Positions 8,489 to 16,586 of a stretch of DNA of 38,280 nucleotides are shown here, piece after piece. The stretch lies in NCBI GenBank assembly GCA_003010405.1, contig PJLO01000024.1, positions 1 through 38,280 on the forward strand. The letters run 5' to 3'. This stretch comes from Acidobacteriota bacterium. Lineage in GTDB: Bacteria > Acidobacteriota > Terriglobia > Terriglobales > Acidobacteriaceae. The first letter of the stretch is position 1; each line of letters starts with the position of its first letter. The translations under genes were made by a program, and so were the position numbers. The notes beneath the pieces are model-generated. The model ran no database searches and had not been told where the DNA came from. It saw nothing but the letters and a program-made list of their open reading frames with translations.

Positions 8489-8512
8489 ATCAACTGATAC
8501 AATTGATTCAAT
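8484..8512. promoter_or_regulatory. 10-bp dyad ahead of the efflux-pump gene (candidate operator or terminator)
   Basis: ATTGAATCAA (8484-8493) and TTGATTCAAT (8503-8512) are perfect inverted arms separated by nine bases. The dyad overlaps the stop codon of the channel gene and lies 62 bases upstream of the preferred start of the efflux gene. Its A+T-rich, U-poor character fits a TetR/MarR-type operator better than an intrinsic terminator. No such regulator is encoded next to it. Confidence 0.45.
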
Positions 8513-8574
8513 CGATATAGATTTGACGTTCCGCTGTGCGGCATGACGCGATGATACAAAGTGAGCAAGAGATA

Positions 8575-10149
8575 ATGAGTGATTCTCCAGCAGGTTCCTC
8601 GATGGCGGAGCCCGTTCCGGTATCCAACCCATGGCTGGTGGCAATTGCGGTCATGCTGGCCACCTTCATGGAGGTTCTGGATACCTCGATCGCCTCTGTT
8701 GCATTGCCTTACATCGCGGGGTCCGTCTCAGCTTCAAACGATGAAGCTACCTGGGTGCTCACCAGTTATCTGGTCGCAAATGCCATCGTTCTTCCCGCCA
8801 GCTCCTGGTTTTCTCAGCGCTTCGGGCGCAAGCGTTTTCTGCTGACCTGCATCGTTATCTTCACCATTTCATCATTTGCCTGCGGAGCCGCGAACAGCCT
8901 AGCCATGATACTCATTGCGCGCGCAGTCCAGGGCGCCGGAGGAGGAGCTCTGCAACCCCTCTCGCAGGCCATTCTTCTAGAGAGTTTTCCACCTCATAAA
9001 CGCGGGCAGGCCTCGGCGGTTTTCGGGCTCGGCGTGGTCGTCGCCCCTGTGCTTGGCCCCACGGTCGGCGGCTGGCTGACGGAGACTTACTCCTGGCGCT
9101 GGGCGTTCTACATCAACATTCCCGTGGGCATCTTAGCCATACTCATGATCACGCGTTACGTGCATGACCCCATTTACATCCGCGAGGCCAAACCTGGACG
9201 ATTCGACGGCATCGGTTTCGGCCTTCTCGCCATCTGGTTGGGAGCCCTTCAAATCGTGCTCGACAAAGGCCAGGAGGATGACTGGTTCGGCGCTGTCTGG
9301 ATACGCTGGGCCGTTGCCATCCTCGTGGTCAGCCTCGTCGGTTTTCTCGCTTGTGAATTGCTCCGAAAAAAACCAATGGTGAACCTGCGCGTCTTCCTCG
9401 ACCGCAACTTCGCCATTGGCTGCTTGTTAATTGGACTGTTCGGTGGAGCCATCTACGGATTGATCACGCTGCTCCCCCTGCTCTACCAGGAGTTGCTTGG
9501 CTACAATGCCCTGAATGCCGGACTGGCTGTCAGCCCGCGCGGCGTTGGAGCCATTCTCGGCATGCCTATCATCGGACTCATCAGTAGCCGAATCGATAAC
9601 CGCTATATTCTCGCTGTTGGCTTCGCGCTGTTCGGCGGATGCGGCCTGTGGTTTGCTCAGATTAATCTAGACATCTCACAGTGGAGCTTTCTCTGGCCGA
9701 TCATCCTCAGCGGCTTCGGAGCCGCCATGGTTTTCGTTCCCCTGGCTTCCACCAGCATGGCTAGTCTTTCCAATGAAGAAATCGGCAATGCCGCCGGACT
9801 TTTCAACCTGATGCGCAACGTCGGAGGCTCGATCGGAATTTCTCTCGTGAGCACAATCATTGCCCGCCACGAACAGCTTCATCGCGTCGAGCTGTCCAAA
9901 CATATAACTTTCGCCAGCAATGCCTTCCGGAAGATACTGAACGGCGCAACAGCCATTTCCGCAACGAGAGGTGGCTCACAATTTAAGGCTTACGCGATCA
10001 TCGACGTAATCCTTAGACAACAGGCTCGGCTACGCGCCTATGTCGACGATTTTCAATACATCGCCGCCATCTGCTTTCTCTGTGTCCCCATAGTGTTCCT
10101 GCTCCGCAAGGCAATCGCAAAGAAGGGCGCAGTCAGCGCCGCACATTAG
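8575..10149 (+). CDS. DHA2-family multidrug efflux MFS transporter (EmrB/QacA type)
   Basis: A proton-driven drug/H+ antiporter of the inner membrane, with 14 predicted transmembrane helices. The family signatures are present: LDTSIASVALPYIAGS at the first helix, the loop motif GRKRFLL after helix 2, RAVQGAGGGALQPLSQA, and the antiporter motif C region VVAPVLGPTVGGWL followed by WRWAFYINIPVG. ATG 8575 is preferred because the hydrophobic start then follows a short cytoplasmic tail; GTG 8536 and ATG 8551 are alternatives. In this family the pump often works with an EmrA-like adaptor, but none is next to it here. A dyad at 8484-8512 may regulate it. Confidence 0.93.
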   Translation: MSDSPAGSSMAEPVPVSNPWLVAIAVMLATFMEVLDTSIASVALPYIAGSVSASNDEATWVLTSYLVANAIVLPASSWFSQRFGRKRFLLTCIVIFTISSFACGAANSLAMILIARAVQGAGGGALQPLSQAILLESFPPHKRGQASAVFGLGVVVAPVLGPTVGGWLTETYSWRWAFYINIPVGILAILMITRYVHDPIYIREAKPGRFDGIGFGLLAIWLGALQIVLDKGQEDDWFGAVWIRWAVAILVVSLVGFLACELLRKKPMVNLRVFLDRNFAIGCLLIGLFGGAIYGLITLLPLLYQELLGYNALNAGLAVSPRGVGAILGMPIIGLISSRIDNRYILAVGFALFGGCGLWFAQINLDISQWSFLWPIILSGFGAAMVFVPLASTSMASLSNEEIGNAAGLFNLMRNVGGSIGISLVSTIIARHEQLHRVELSKHITFASNAFRKILNGATAISATRGGSQFKAYAIIDVILRQQARLRAYVDDFQYIAAICFLCVPIVFLLRKAIAKKGAVSAAH

Positions 10150-10358
10150 AGAGCGGGTTGAAACGTGTGCAAATAGAGCTGGTGTGTACTCCTCTGAGAG
10201 GAGCAGTCGGCGAATTGTCCCAAAGTTCGTCCGCTTAGCGGTCAGATAGCCAAAACCGCGGCATGTGGGAGCGCCCGGAGCTGATGCAACTCTGGTCATC
10301 CAGTATCGGTGGGATGCTACAATTCGGGCAAATCAGCACAAAAGAGGATTCTGTATAA

Positions 10359-11510
10359 ATGACCGCTCCTGTGGCGAACTACGCCGGCTCGTCACAAAAC
10401 CGCAGGGACCTATGCTTCTCAGCGATACTTGCAGGGTTTACCTTGTTAACTCGCTTACTTTGCCGTGGTTCGCTCTACTTTGCGGATGGCCCCGCTCATA
10501 TCGAGAGCATTGTCGGAAAATCCTACGTCATTCAACCACCGGGATATTGGCTGTTCAACTCTATCGCCGGACTCTTCCATGATCCGGTTCTGGCAATTAC
10601 GGCCATGAACATTTTTTTCTCAGTGGCAGGTGTCGTCGTCTTCTATTACGTTGCCTGCTTCTTCACTGAGAGGCGGAACGCATTTCTGGGAGCGTGGGCA
10701 TACTCCACTGTTTTCTACGTCTGGTTCTCCGGCGAAGTCCACAGCACTTACGCTTCGCAAATTCTCTTTCCTGTAGCCACTTTCTACACGCTTCTTCGCT
10801 ACGAACGCGACCGGGAGAAATGGATGTTGTGGCTCGCAGCGGGTCTCTTTGCGTTTGGCGCTGGACTACGACCGTCCGATGGCGCGTTCATGATTCCTAT
10901 GGTGCTGTACTTCGCCACATTTCGGCTGCAGAGGAAGGAATCATTCATTTTTCTATCGCTGATTTCGATGCTCTGTCTCAGCTGGGTCATCCCGACCTGT
11001 CTGGCGTTCCACAATTGCGAGGGTGGCTTGCATGATACCGTGGGCTACCTTCAGTACATCACGACGTGTAAGTCCATATTGACCGGAGTAAATGCATACA
11101 CGTTGGCCAATGTCACAAGGTACGCACTACCCGTGCTGGTCGCATTCTGGCCAGTGATAGGCACTGCTGCACTTTTCGTGGTCCGGAATTGGACGGATTG
11201 GCGTGTCAAGGCGCTTGTGATCTGGATTGTGCCGGGATCTGTGTTCTTTGTTCTCGTCCTCATCACAGATCCTACCTATCTCAATTTCTTATCCGCGGCC
11301 GTATTACTACTGGCCGTGACCGCGCCGCGAAACATGATAATTACTGCGCTCTGGAACGCTGTTCTATTTCTCGCGGTTTGCCCAATTCCGTCTCAGAAGC
11401 TTGTAGTAAACGTCGCTAACTGCTATGTCCTGCAATACACACGCTACGGCATCCAACATCACTGGAGCCCACGTTTGGCGGAAATGCAAAAAAAGATCGA
11501 CTGGAAGTAA
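10359..11510 (+). CDS. GT-C-like integral membrane glycosyltransferase (putative)
   Basis: A 383-residue multi-pass membrane protein. After the first helix (~20-36) the loop carries FADGPAHIESI and then YVIQPPGYWLFN, the arrangement of an acidic residue and a [HQ]PPGY motif seen in GT-C/PMT_2-like enzymes that use lipid-linked sugars. About nine further hydrophobic helices follow (FSVAGVVVFYYVACFF, LSLISMLCLSWVIPTCLAF, VLVAFWPVIGTAALFVV and others). The basic C-terminus HHWSPRLAEMQKKIDWK is probably cytoplasmic. An AGAGGA ten bases before the ATG supports the start. Exact substrate cannot be told from the sequence. It stands alone. Confidence 0.6.
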   Translation: MTAPVANYAGSSQNRRDLCFSAILAGFTLLTRLLCRGSLYFADGPAHIESIVGKSYVIQPPGYWLFNSIAGLFHDPVLAITAMNIFFSVAGVVVFYYVACFFTERRNAFLGAWAYSTVFYVWFSGEVHSTYASQILFPVATFYTLLRYERDREKWMLWLAAGLFAFGAGLRPSDGAFMIPMVLYFATFRLQRKESFIFLSLISMLCLSWVIPTCLAFHNCEGGLHDTVGYLQYITTCKSILTGVNAYTLANVTRYALPVLVAFWPVIGTAALFVVRNWTDWRVKALVIWIVPGSVFFVLVLITDPTYLNFLSAAVLLLAVTAPRNMIITALWNAVLFLAVCPIPSQKLVVNVANCYVLQYTRYGIQHHWSPRLAEMQKKIDWK

Positions 11511-11583
11511 TGGCAAACTAGCATGATCGGGAGGCCCACATCCACCAACTCTTAGTGAATGTGAGCCGATGAAATTAACACCG

Positions 11584-13017
11584 CTATAGCTGCTGCTCCA
11601 TCGCGTGCGCCAACTGGATAACCGTCGATTCATCGAAGTGCTTGCCGAGTATCTGGATTCCAATCGGCAGCCCCTCGTGATTGTTTCCGCAGGGCAGTGA
11701 TATGCCGGGCACTCCGGCCAGATTGGCGGTGACGGTGTAAATGTCGCTCAGGTACATCGACACCGGGTCGTTCGCTTTCTCCCCAAGCTTGAAGGCAACC
11801 GTCGGCGAAACCGGAGTAACAACGGCATCGACAGTTGTGAATACGTTCTGAAAATCACGGGTAAGCAACGTCCGCACCTGCTGAGCCTTCCGGTAATAAG
11901 CGTCATAGTAACCCGCGCTCAGGGCATAGGTTCCAAGCAGAATGCGGCGCTTCACCTCTGCGCCGAAGCCCTCGTCGCGGCTGAGCCGGTACATATCGGC
12001 GAGCGTCTTTGCCTTGGGCGAGCGCGTCGTATAGCGCACGCCGTCAAAGCGCGCCAGGTTGGCCGAGGCCTCGGCGGTCGCGACGATGTAGTACACGGGA
12101 ATCGCGTACTCGGTGTGGGGCAGCGAAACGCTGACGATTTCGCATCCGGCATTTCGCAGCCCGTCGATGCACTGTTCGACTGCCTGGCGAATCTCCGGAT
12201 CGAGTCCTTCGCCGAAATATTCTTTGGGAATTCCGATGCGCAGGCCCTTCACATCACGACCGCACGCTGCCGAATATTTTTCCACCGGAACGTCTGCAGA
12301 AGTCGAGTCCATCGGATCGCGTCCGGCGATCACTTCCAGCAACGTCGCTGCATCTTTCACGGTGCGCGTCACCGGACCGACGTGATCGAGAGAGCTGGCA
12401 AACGCGATCAATCCATAGCGCGAGACGCGCCCGTAAGTAGGCAGCAGTCCAACAACGCCGCAGAATGCCGCAGGCTGACGGATGGAGCCTCCCGTATCAG
12501 AACCCAGGGTTGCGACCGCGAATCCGGCGGCCACGGCCGCAGCGGAACCGCCTGAAGAGCCTCCGGGCACGCGCGTAGTGTCACGCGGGTTGCGCACCGG
12601 ATAAAACGCCGAGTTCTCGTTTGACGACCCCATCGCGAACTCATCGCAATTCAGTTTCCCCAGGCAGACAGCGCCGGCGGCTTCCAGCTTCTCGACCGAC
12701 GTCGCATCGTAGGGCGCTACAAACTTTTCGAGGAAACGCGACCCGGCAGTGGTGCGCTCGCCGCGCGTCATCAGCACGTCTTTAATGCCAACAGGAACGC
12801 CTGCCAGCGGCGGCAGGGGATCACCTTTTTCCGCGAGGCAGTCGATGCGTTCTGCCTGGGCCAGCGCGCGCTCTTTGGTCAGCGTCAGATACGAGCCGAT
12901 CGTTTCATCGCGGCTTTCAATTTCTGCGTAGTGCGCCTCGGCCAATGCACGCGCGGAAACCTCGCGGCTCTCTACCAGTGCGCGCGCGCCGTCAATAGTC
13001 AAAGTATTGATATCCAT
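11584..13017 (-). CDS. gatA: Asp-tRNA(Asn)/Glu-tRNA(Gln) amidotransferase subunit A
   Basis: The glutaminase subunit of GatCAB, which releases ammonia from glutamine for conversion of Glu-tRNA(Gln) or Asp-tRNA(Asn) to the amidated form. It is an amidase-signature enzyme: K79 (GVPVGIKD), S154 (PGGSSGGSAA) and S178 (SDTGGSIRQP) form the Lys-cisSer-Ser triad. The length of 477 is typical. AAGGAG eight bases before the ATG at 13017 supports the start. gatC lies 20 bases upstream in the same direction; gatB is not in this window, a common arrangement in which gatB is encoded elsewhere. The presence of this enzyme suggests indirect glutaminylation or asparaginylation. Confidence 0.97.
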   Translation of the reverse strand: MDINTLTIDGARALVESREVSARALAEAHYAEIESRDETIGSYLTLTKERALAQAERIDCLAEKGDPLPPLAGVPVGIKDVLMTRGERTTAGSRFLEKFVAPYDATSVEKLEAAGAVCLGKLNCDEFAMGSSNENSAFYPVRNPRDTTRVPGGSSGGSAAAVAAGFAVATLGSDTGGSIRQPAAFCGVVGLLPTYGRVSRYGLIAFASSLDHVGPVTRTVKDAATLLEVIAGRDPMDSTSADVPVEKYSAACGRDVKGLRIGIPKEYFGEGLDPEIRQAVEQCIDGLRNAGCEIVSVSLPHTEYAIPVYYIVATAEASANLARFDGVRYTTRSPKAKTLADMYRLSRDEGFGAEVKRRILLGTYALSAGYYDAYYRKAQQVRTLLTRDFQNVFTTVDAVVTPVSPTVAFKLGEKANDPVSMYLSDIYTVTANLAGVPGISLPCGNNHEGLPIGIQILGKHFDESTVIQLAHAMEQQL

Positions 13018-13037
13018 CGATCTTTCTCCTTGCTGGC

Positions 13038-13364
13038 CTAGCGCTCAATGACTTTGGGAACTCTGAAGCAGGTTCCATCCGTATCCGGTGCATTCGCGAG
13101 TGCAACCTCGCGGCTCAGTCCCGGTTTCACCTCGTCAGCGCGCTGCGCATAGGCAAACTTTTCGCTGCCCTTGCGCTCTGCGGAGGCAAATGCCGAAATG
13201 ACTTCGGCGAGCGGTTCCACATTGCTCGTATCCAGTTCGTTCAGCTTGTCGATGTGGCCCAGAATGGAGTTCAGATCGGCGACCATGCGTGTGCTCTCGT
13301 CCGGCGTAAGTTCGAGATTGGCCAGGTCTGCAACATAAGCTACGTCTTTTTCGGTGACCTTCAT
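13038..13364 (-). CDS. gatC: Asp/Glu-tRNA amidotransferase subunit C
   Basis: The small belt subunit that wraps GatA and holds it against GatB. It shows the family's features: start MKVTEKDVAYVADLANLELT (helix with LANLEL), the DLNSILGHIDKLNELDTSNV stretch, and the C-terminal segment ALANAPDTDGTCFRVPKVIER, typical of GatC (…APDxxxGxFxVPxVIE). Length 108 is slightly above the usual ~95 because of a spacer after VEPLAEV. AAGGA five bases before the ATG supports the start. It is the middle gene of dciA-like/gatC/gatA. Confidence 0.96.
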   Translation of the reverse strand: MKVTEKDVAYVADLANLELTPDESTRMVADLNSILGHIDKLNELDTSNVEPLAEVISAFASAERKGSEKFAYAQRADEVKPGLSREVALANAPDTDGTCFRVPKVIER

Positions 13365-13393
13365 GCGTTCCTTTTTCTTAACGAATTCAGAAA

Positions 13394-13693
13394 CTAGAAT
13401 CGTTTTCGCGGCTCGTCCTGCGGGCGTGCGAGTTTGAATTCAATGCGTTCAATCCTAATGAACGGGGTGAATCGCGCAATCAGCTGCGGAGCCATTGCGT
13501 AGAGTTGAGCGCGCCAGTTCGGGTCCGGAACCTCGATCACCAGAGTTTCCTTGTCACAGCTCAGAACCCGCGTCTTGTCCGCAACGGCTTTTCCGGCTGC
13601 GAAGTCCCACGCAGCTTCCGGCAGTTGTTCCGCAGGCAAACGCTTCAACGTCTGCACCACAATGCGCTGCAATGCGTTGGAAGCCCGCTCCAT
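13394..13693 (-). CDS. DUF721/DciA-like protein
   Basis: A 99-residue member of the DUF721 family, related to DciA, the replicative-helicase loader found in bacteria that lack DnaC/DnaI. The core WDFAAGKAVADKTRVLSCDKETLVIEVPDPNWRAQLYAMAP has the family's hydrophobic pattern, with W-RxQL-M in the C-terminal helix. The ATG at 13693 is preferred: it directly follows a TATAAT (13700-13705) at a distance that would give a leaderless mRNA, and the conserved domain starts close after it. A longer frame to 13750 exists but its extension is proline-rich and unlike the family. It heads the operon with gatC (29 bases away) and gatA. Helicase loading is inferred from the family, not shown here. Confidence 0.8.
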   Translation of the reverse strand: MERASNALQRIVVQTLKRLPAEQLPEAAWDFAAGKAVADKTRVLSCDKETLVIEVPDPNWRAQLYAMAPQLIARFTPFIRIERIEFKLARPQDEPRKRF

Positions 13694-13699
13694 CTGTCG

Positions 13700-13735
13700 A
13701 TTATAGCGGAGAACAAAGGGTGGGATGGGCGGGGG
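13700..13735 (-). promoter_or_regulatory. Promoter of the dciA-like/gatCA operon with an overlapping G-quadruplex motif
   Basis: On the minus strand TATAAT (13700-13705) is a perfect -10 hexamer six bases before the ATG. The -35 zone lies inside a plus-strand run 13718-13735 of four G-tracts (GGG T GGG AT GGG C GGGGG), so there is no normal -35 and the C-rich strand is the coding strand. Confidence 0.5.
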
Positions 13736-13750
13736 TGCTTCGGGCCCCAC

Positions 13751-13771
13751 TCAAGCCAACGGAAGGCTTGA
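13751..13771. repeat. Perfect hairpin upstream of the dciA-like operon
   Basis: TCAAGCC (13751-13757) and GGCTTGA (13765-13771) form a 7-bp stem around a seven-base loop. Outer bases (GGCCC..A and T..GGGCC) can extend the stem with one mismatch and one bulge. There is no poly-U on either side. Confidence 0.35.
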
Positions 13772-13889
13772 ATGGGCCACCGGCCGCTCACTATCCCCTT
13801 CCAGAATTGTGGAATGTTTGCCCTGCTGTCGATTGTTATCGATCTGCGAACCGGAGCAGATTAAGATCGAAGTTGAGGAGTCCTGAACT

Positions 13890-14345
13890 TTGGAGCAGCC
13901 GCATCCATTACGGATACTCACAACCCGAACAAGAATTTCTGTGGCGGTGGGCTTCACCGCGTACCTATTGGTGCTCTCAACTCGAGGTGTACTGCATCCG
14001 GGTCACATGAAGGACGGATGGTTACTGCCGATAGACTTTGTTCTGCACGGCTGGTCCCTGAAAGCCTTGAATGCGGCCTTGTTCGTTTACTTGTGTTGGC
14101 TCGGGTTCTGCTTCATTCGCGGCACCCACGGTCGGGAGCGCCTTATCATGATCGGCTGCTGGTTTGCAGAAACTCCTAAATGGGCGACTTCTGCACTGAG
14201 ACCTGATTGGGCCTTGCGGCCCGAATGGGGTGCCGCGTGCAAATATATCTCCATAATCGGGTTTACGGTCGCACTGCTTACCGCCATTTCACTCATGCTA
14301 CATCCCCCGGTCGCTGACTCCACCGGTAGAAATGGTGCGGATTGA
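13890..14345 (+). CDS. Hypothetical membrane protein (about three TM segments)
   Basis: A 151-residue protein with hydrophobic segments near residues 16-33 (ISVAVGFTAYLLVLSTRG), 60-76 (ALFVYLCWLGFCFIR) and 119-137 (YISIIGFTVALLTAISLML). The start is a TTG with GAGGAG nine bases upstream. No family is recognised, and it is not clearly part of an operon: the next gene is convergent. Codon use is plausible for coding but not decisive. Confidence 0.5.
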   Translation: MEQPHPLRILTTRTRISVAVGFTAYLLVLSTRGVLHPGHMKDGWLLPIDFVLHGWSLKALNAALFVYLCWLGFCFIRGTHGRERLIMIGCWFAETPKWATSALRPDWALRPEWGAACKYISIIGFTVALLTAISLMLHPPVADSTGRNGAD

Positions 14346-14390
14346 ACATTGTTTCCGGATGGTCGCCACTCGCTCACAATTTCACAGAAC

Positions 14391-15182
14391 TCACGAAACC
14401 AAATGATAGTACCCGTTCTGCCTCGTAACCTGCACCGGGCAGCCAAACAGAGAACCCAGGCGCTGCGCTGTCAGCAGTTCCGGTTTTGAGCCATCGCCAA
14501 CGATACGGCCTTCGCACATGAAGATGACACGCTCGATCTCGGGAACGACGTCGGGCAGATGATGCGTGATTAACAGCAGGGCTATGCCGGATTGCGCCAG
14601 TTTGCTCATGGTGTGGCGCAGTTCGATCTGCGCGGAGACATCGAGATTGCTGCTTGGTTCGTCAAAGAGCAAAGCCTTCGGGTCGTGAACCAGCGCGCGG
14701 GCAATCATCACTCGCTGAACCTCGCCGGAGGACATCTCCTCGACCGGCCTCTCGGCCAAATGTTCGATCTCCAGCAACGCCAGAACTTCATCGGTCTTCT
14801 CGTGCATCTCGGGCTCGACTCTGTGATAGGCAGACACGCCAACGCTGCTGAAGAATCCGGAGAGAACGGCATCGCGTCCCGTGATGGAGCGCGCACAGAA
14901 AAGGGAAATGTCGTTCGCTACGATTCCCAACATCGTACGCAGTTTGGCGACGTTCCAGGACTCTTCCCCGAAGATCTTCATTGAGGTACTCGGACCATGA
15001 AGCGGGTAAAGCTCGCGCGTGATGGTCTTTATCAGAGTCGATTTGCCAGAGCCATTCGGGCCCATGATCGCTATGTGCTCGCCGGCTTCGATGCGCAGAT
15101 TCAATTCATGCAATACTACGCGGCCATTGCGAACGACAGAGACGTTGCACAGTTCAATTAATGGAGGAGTGTCGTTGGTCAT
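14391..15182 (-). CDS. Standalone ABC ATPase (ModF/YlmA-like)
   Basis: A 263-residue ABC ATP-binding protein with Walker A GPNGSGKST (41-49), signature SSGEVQRV (151-158), Walker B LLFDEP (171-176) with D-loop SNLD, and switch histidine H207 in LLITHHLPD. There are no membrane helices and no permease gene nearby. Its start is coupled to the CCA-adding enzyme: the stop TAA of that gene and this ATG are directly adjacent (TAAATG). This resembles standalone ATPases of the molybdate/iron-like group whose partners are unknown. Coupling to tRNA 3'-end maturation may be simple operon economy. Confidence 0.88.
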   Translation of the reverse strand: MTNDTPPLIELCNVSVVRNGRVVLHELNLRIEAGEHIAIMGPNGSGKSTLIKTITRELYPLHGPSTSMKIFGEESWNVAKLRTMLGIVANDISLFCARSITGRDAVLSGFFSSVGVSAYHRVEPEMHEKTDEVLALLEIEHLAERPVEEMSSGEVQRVMIARALVHDPKALLFDEPSSNLDVSAQIELRHTMSKLAQSGIALLLITHHLPDVVPEIERVIFMCEGRIVGDGSKPELLTAQRLGSLFGCPVQVTRQNGYYHLVS

Positions 15183-16550
15183 TTAACTGCTCTTATTGTA
15201 ATTGGGCGGGAAATTGGTGGCGGCGAATTTCAGCGCCTCATCGCGGGTCGTAATCGTACCTTCAAGCTGCGCGTCCTCAACCGCCGCCAGAATCTCAGAA
15301 AAGCGCGGCCCTGGCGTGTATCCGGCGGCGATCAGGTCATGTCCGTTGATCAGCGGTGCCGGGCGCACCGCCCCTGCCGGAATCGCGGCCAGCCGCTCCC
15401 GCGTGTAGTCATACAGGTCCAGGCTGCCATGGCTTGCGAGGCAGTCCAACCGATGCAGCTCCAGGTGCTCGTCGAATTCCGCAAGCCGCACAAAACGCTT
15501 AAATGTGGAATCCTTCATCTTGCGCACGTCGGCAAAGCGCATGTGATTGTTGACCAGCGCAATAATCTGGTCGCGGTCGCGATTGCTGAAGCGCAGCCGC
15601 CCGAGAATATCCTCGGCAATGCGAACGCCGATCTCCACGTGCCCGTCAAAGCGGATGCGGTCGGGTGCGCGGCGGAAGGTCGCGGGCTTGCCAACATCGT
15701 GCAGCAACGCCCCCCAGGCCAGCGTCAGCGAGCATCCCGCGGGCAGGTTCTCCAGAAGCAGCAGGGTGTGAACGAATACGTCTCCCTCGGGATGAAATTG
15801 CGGCGGTTGCTGCACACCCTTCATCCGAGTGATCTCCGGCAAGACCTCGCGCAGCAACCCGGTTTCATCCAGCAACTGAAACGCCCTTCGGGCCCGGCCT
15901 TCGGTCAGCATCTTCGAGAGTTCATCGCGAATGCGCTCGCAGGATACCTGGTGGATCTGCGAGGCGAGCCTGCGAATTGCCTCCGCCGTTTCCGCGTCGA
16001 TTGTGTATCCGAATCGTGCCGCAAAGCGGATCGCGCGCAGCATCCGCAGTTTGTCTTCGGCGAAACGTTGCTCGGGATTGCCAATGGTGCGCACCACGCC
16101 GCGCTCCAGATCTCGCAGGCCTTCCACGTAGTCCAGCACCTCTCCGTGCGGTGTGTTCGGATGCGCGGAGAGCGGGTCGAGCAGTAATCCGTTGATGGTG
16201 AAGTCGCGCCGCTCCACGTCATGCCGCGCCGAAGTTGTGTAGCGCACCGAATCCGGATGCCGACCGTCGAGATATGCTCCGTCCGAGCGGAAGGTGGCGA
16301 CCTCGATGTGCCCGCGCCCATCGTCGCCCAGCGCTTTCAGCGGTACGAGCACGACTCCGAACTGAGCGCCGACGGCATAGGTTTGCGGGAAGATCTGCAT
16401 CACCTTGTCTGGCGTGGCCGACGTGGCTACGTCGTAGTCGGCGGGATCGCGTCCGAGCAGCAGATCGCGCACACATCCACCGACCAGCAGGGCCTCGTGG
16501 CCGTGCTCGCGGAGTACGCGTACAACTCGCAGTGCGGCGTTGCGGTGCAT
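15183..16550 (-). CDS. cca: CCA tRNA nucleotidyltransferase (HD-domain type)
   Basis: Adds or repairs the 3' CCA of tRNAs. The N-terminal class II nucleotidyltransferase domain has LLVGGCVRDLLLG (21-33) and the metal-binding DYDVATSATP (38-47); then RRDFTINGLL and the tRNA-binding region ERGVVRTIGNPEQRFAEDKLRMLRA with its conserved RxxxDxxRxLRA pattern. An HD domain follows (WGALLHDVGKPATFR, HD pair), giving possible phosphohydrolase activity. Length 455 is normal. The gene is divergent from tsaD, 36 bases away, so both tRNA-processing genes share a short promoter region. The closely coupled ABC ATPase follows it. Confidence 0.94.
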   Translation of the reverse strand: MHRNAALRVVRVLREHGHEALLVGGCVRDLLLGRDPADYDVATSATPDKVMQIFPQTYAVGAQFGVVLVPLKALGDDGRGHIEVATFRSDGAYLDGRHPDSVRYTTSARHDVERRDFTINGLLLDPLSAHPNTPHGEVLDYVEGLRDLERGVVRTIGNPEQRFAEDKLRMLRAIRFAARFGYTIDAETAEAIRRLASQIHQVSCERIRDELSKMLTEGRARRAFQLLDETGLLREVLPEITRMKGVQQPPQFHPEGDVFVHTLLLLENLPAGCSLTLAWGALLHDVGKPATFRRAPDRIRFDGHVEIGVRIAEDILGRLRFSNRDRDQIIALVNNHMRFADVRKMKDSTFKRFVRLAEFDEHLELHRLDCLASHGSLDLYDYTRERLAAIPAGAVRPAPLINGHDLIAAGYTPGPRFSEILAAVEDAQLEGTITTRDEALKFAATNFPPNYNKSS

Positions 16551-16586
16551 GAGGACATTGTAGATCGAAGGCGGTATTCTTAAAGT

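Noticed and set aside
10189..10203. CTCCTC-TGA-GAGGAG hairpin after the efflux gene
   Set aside because: The loop is only three bases and no U-tract follows; too weak to call a terminator.
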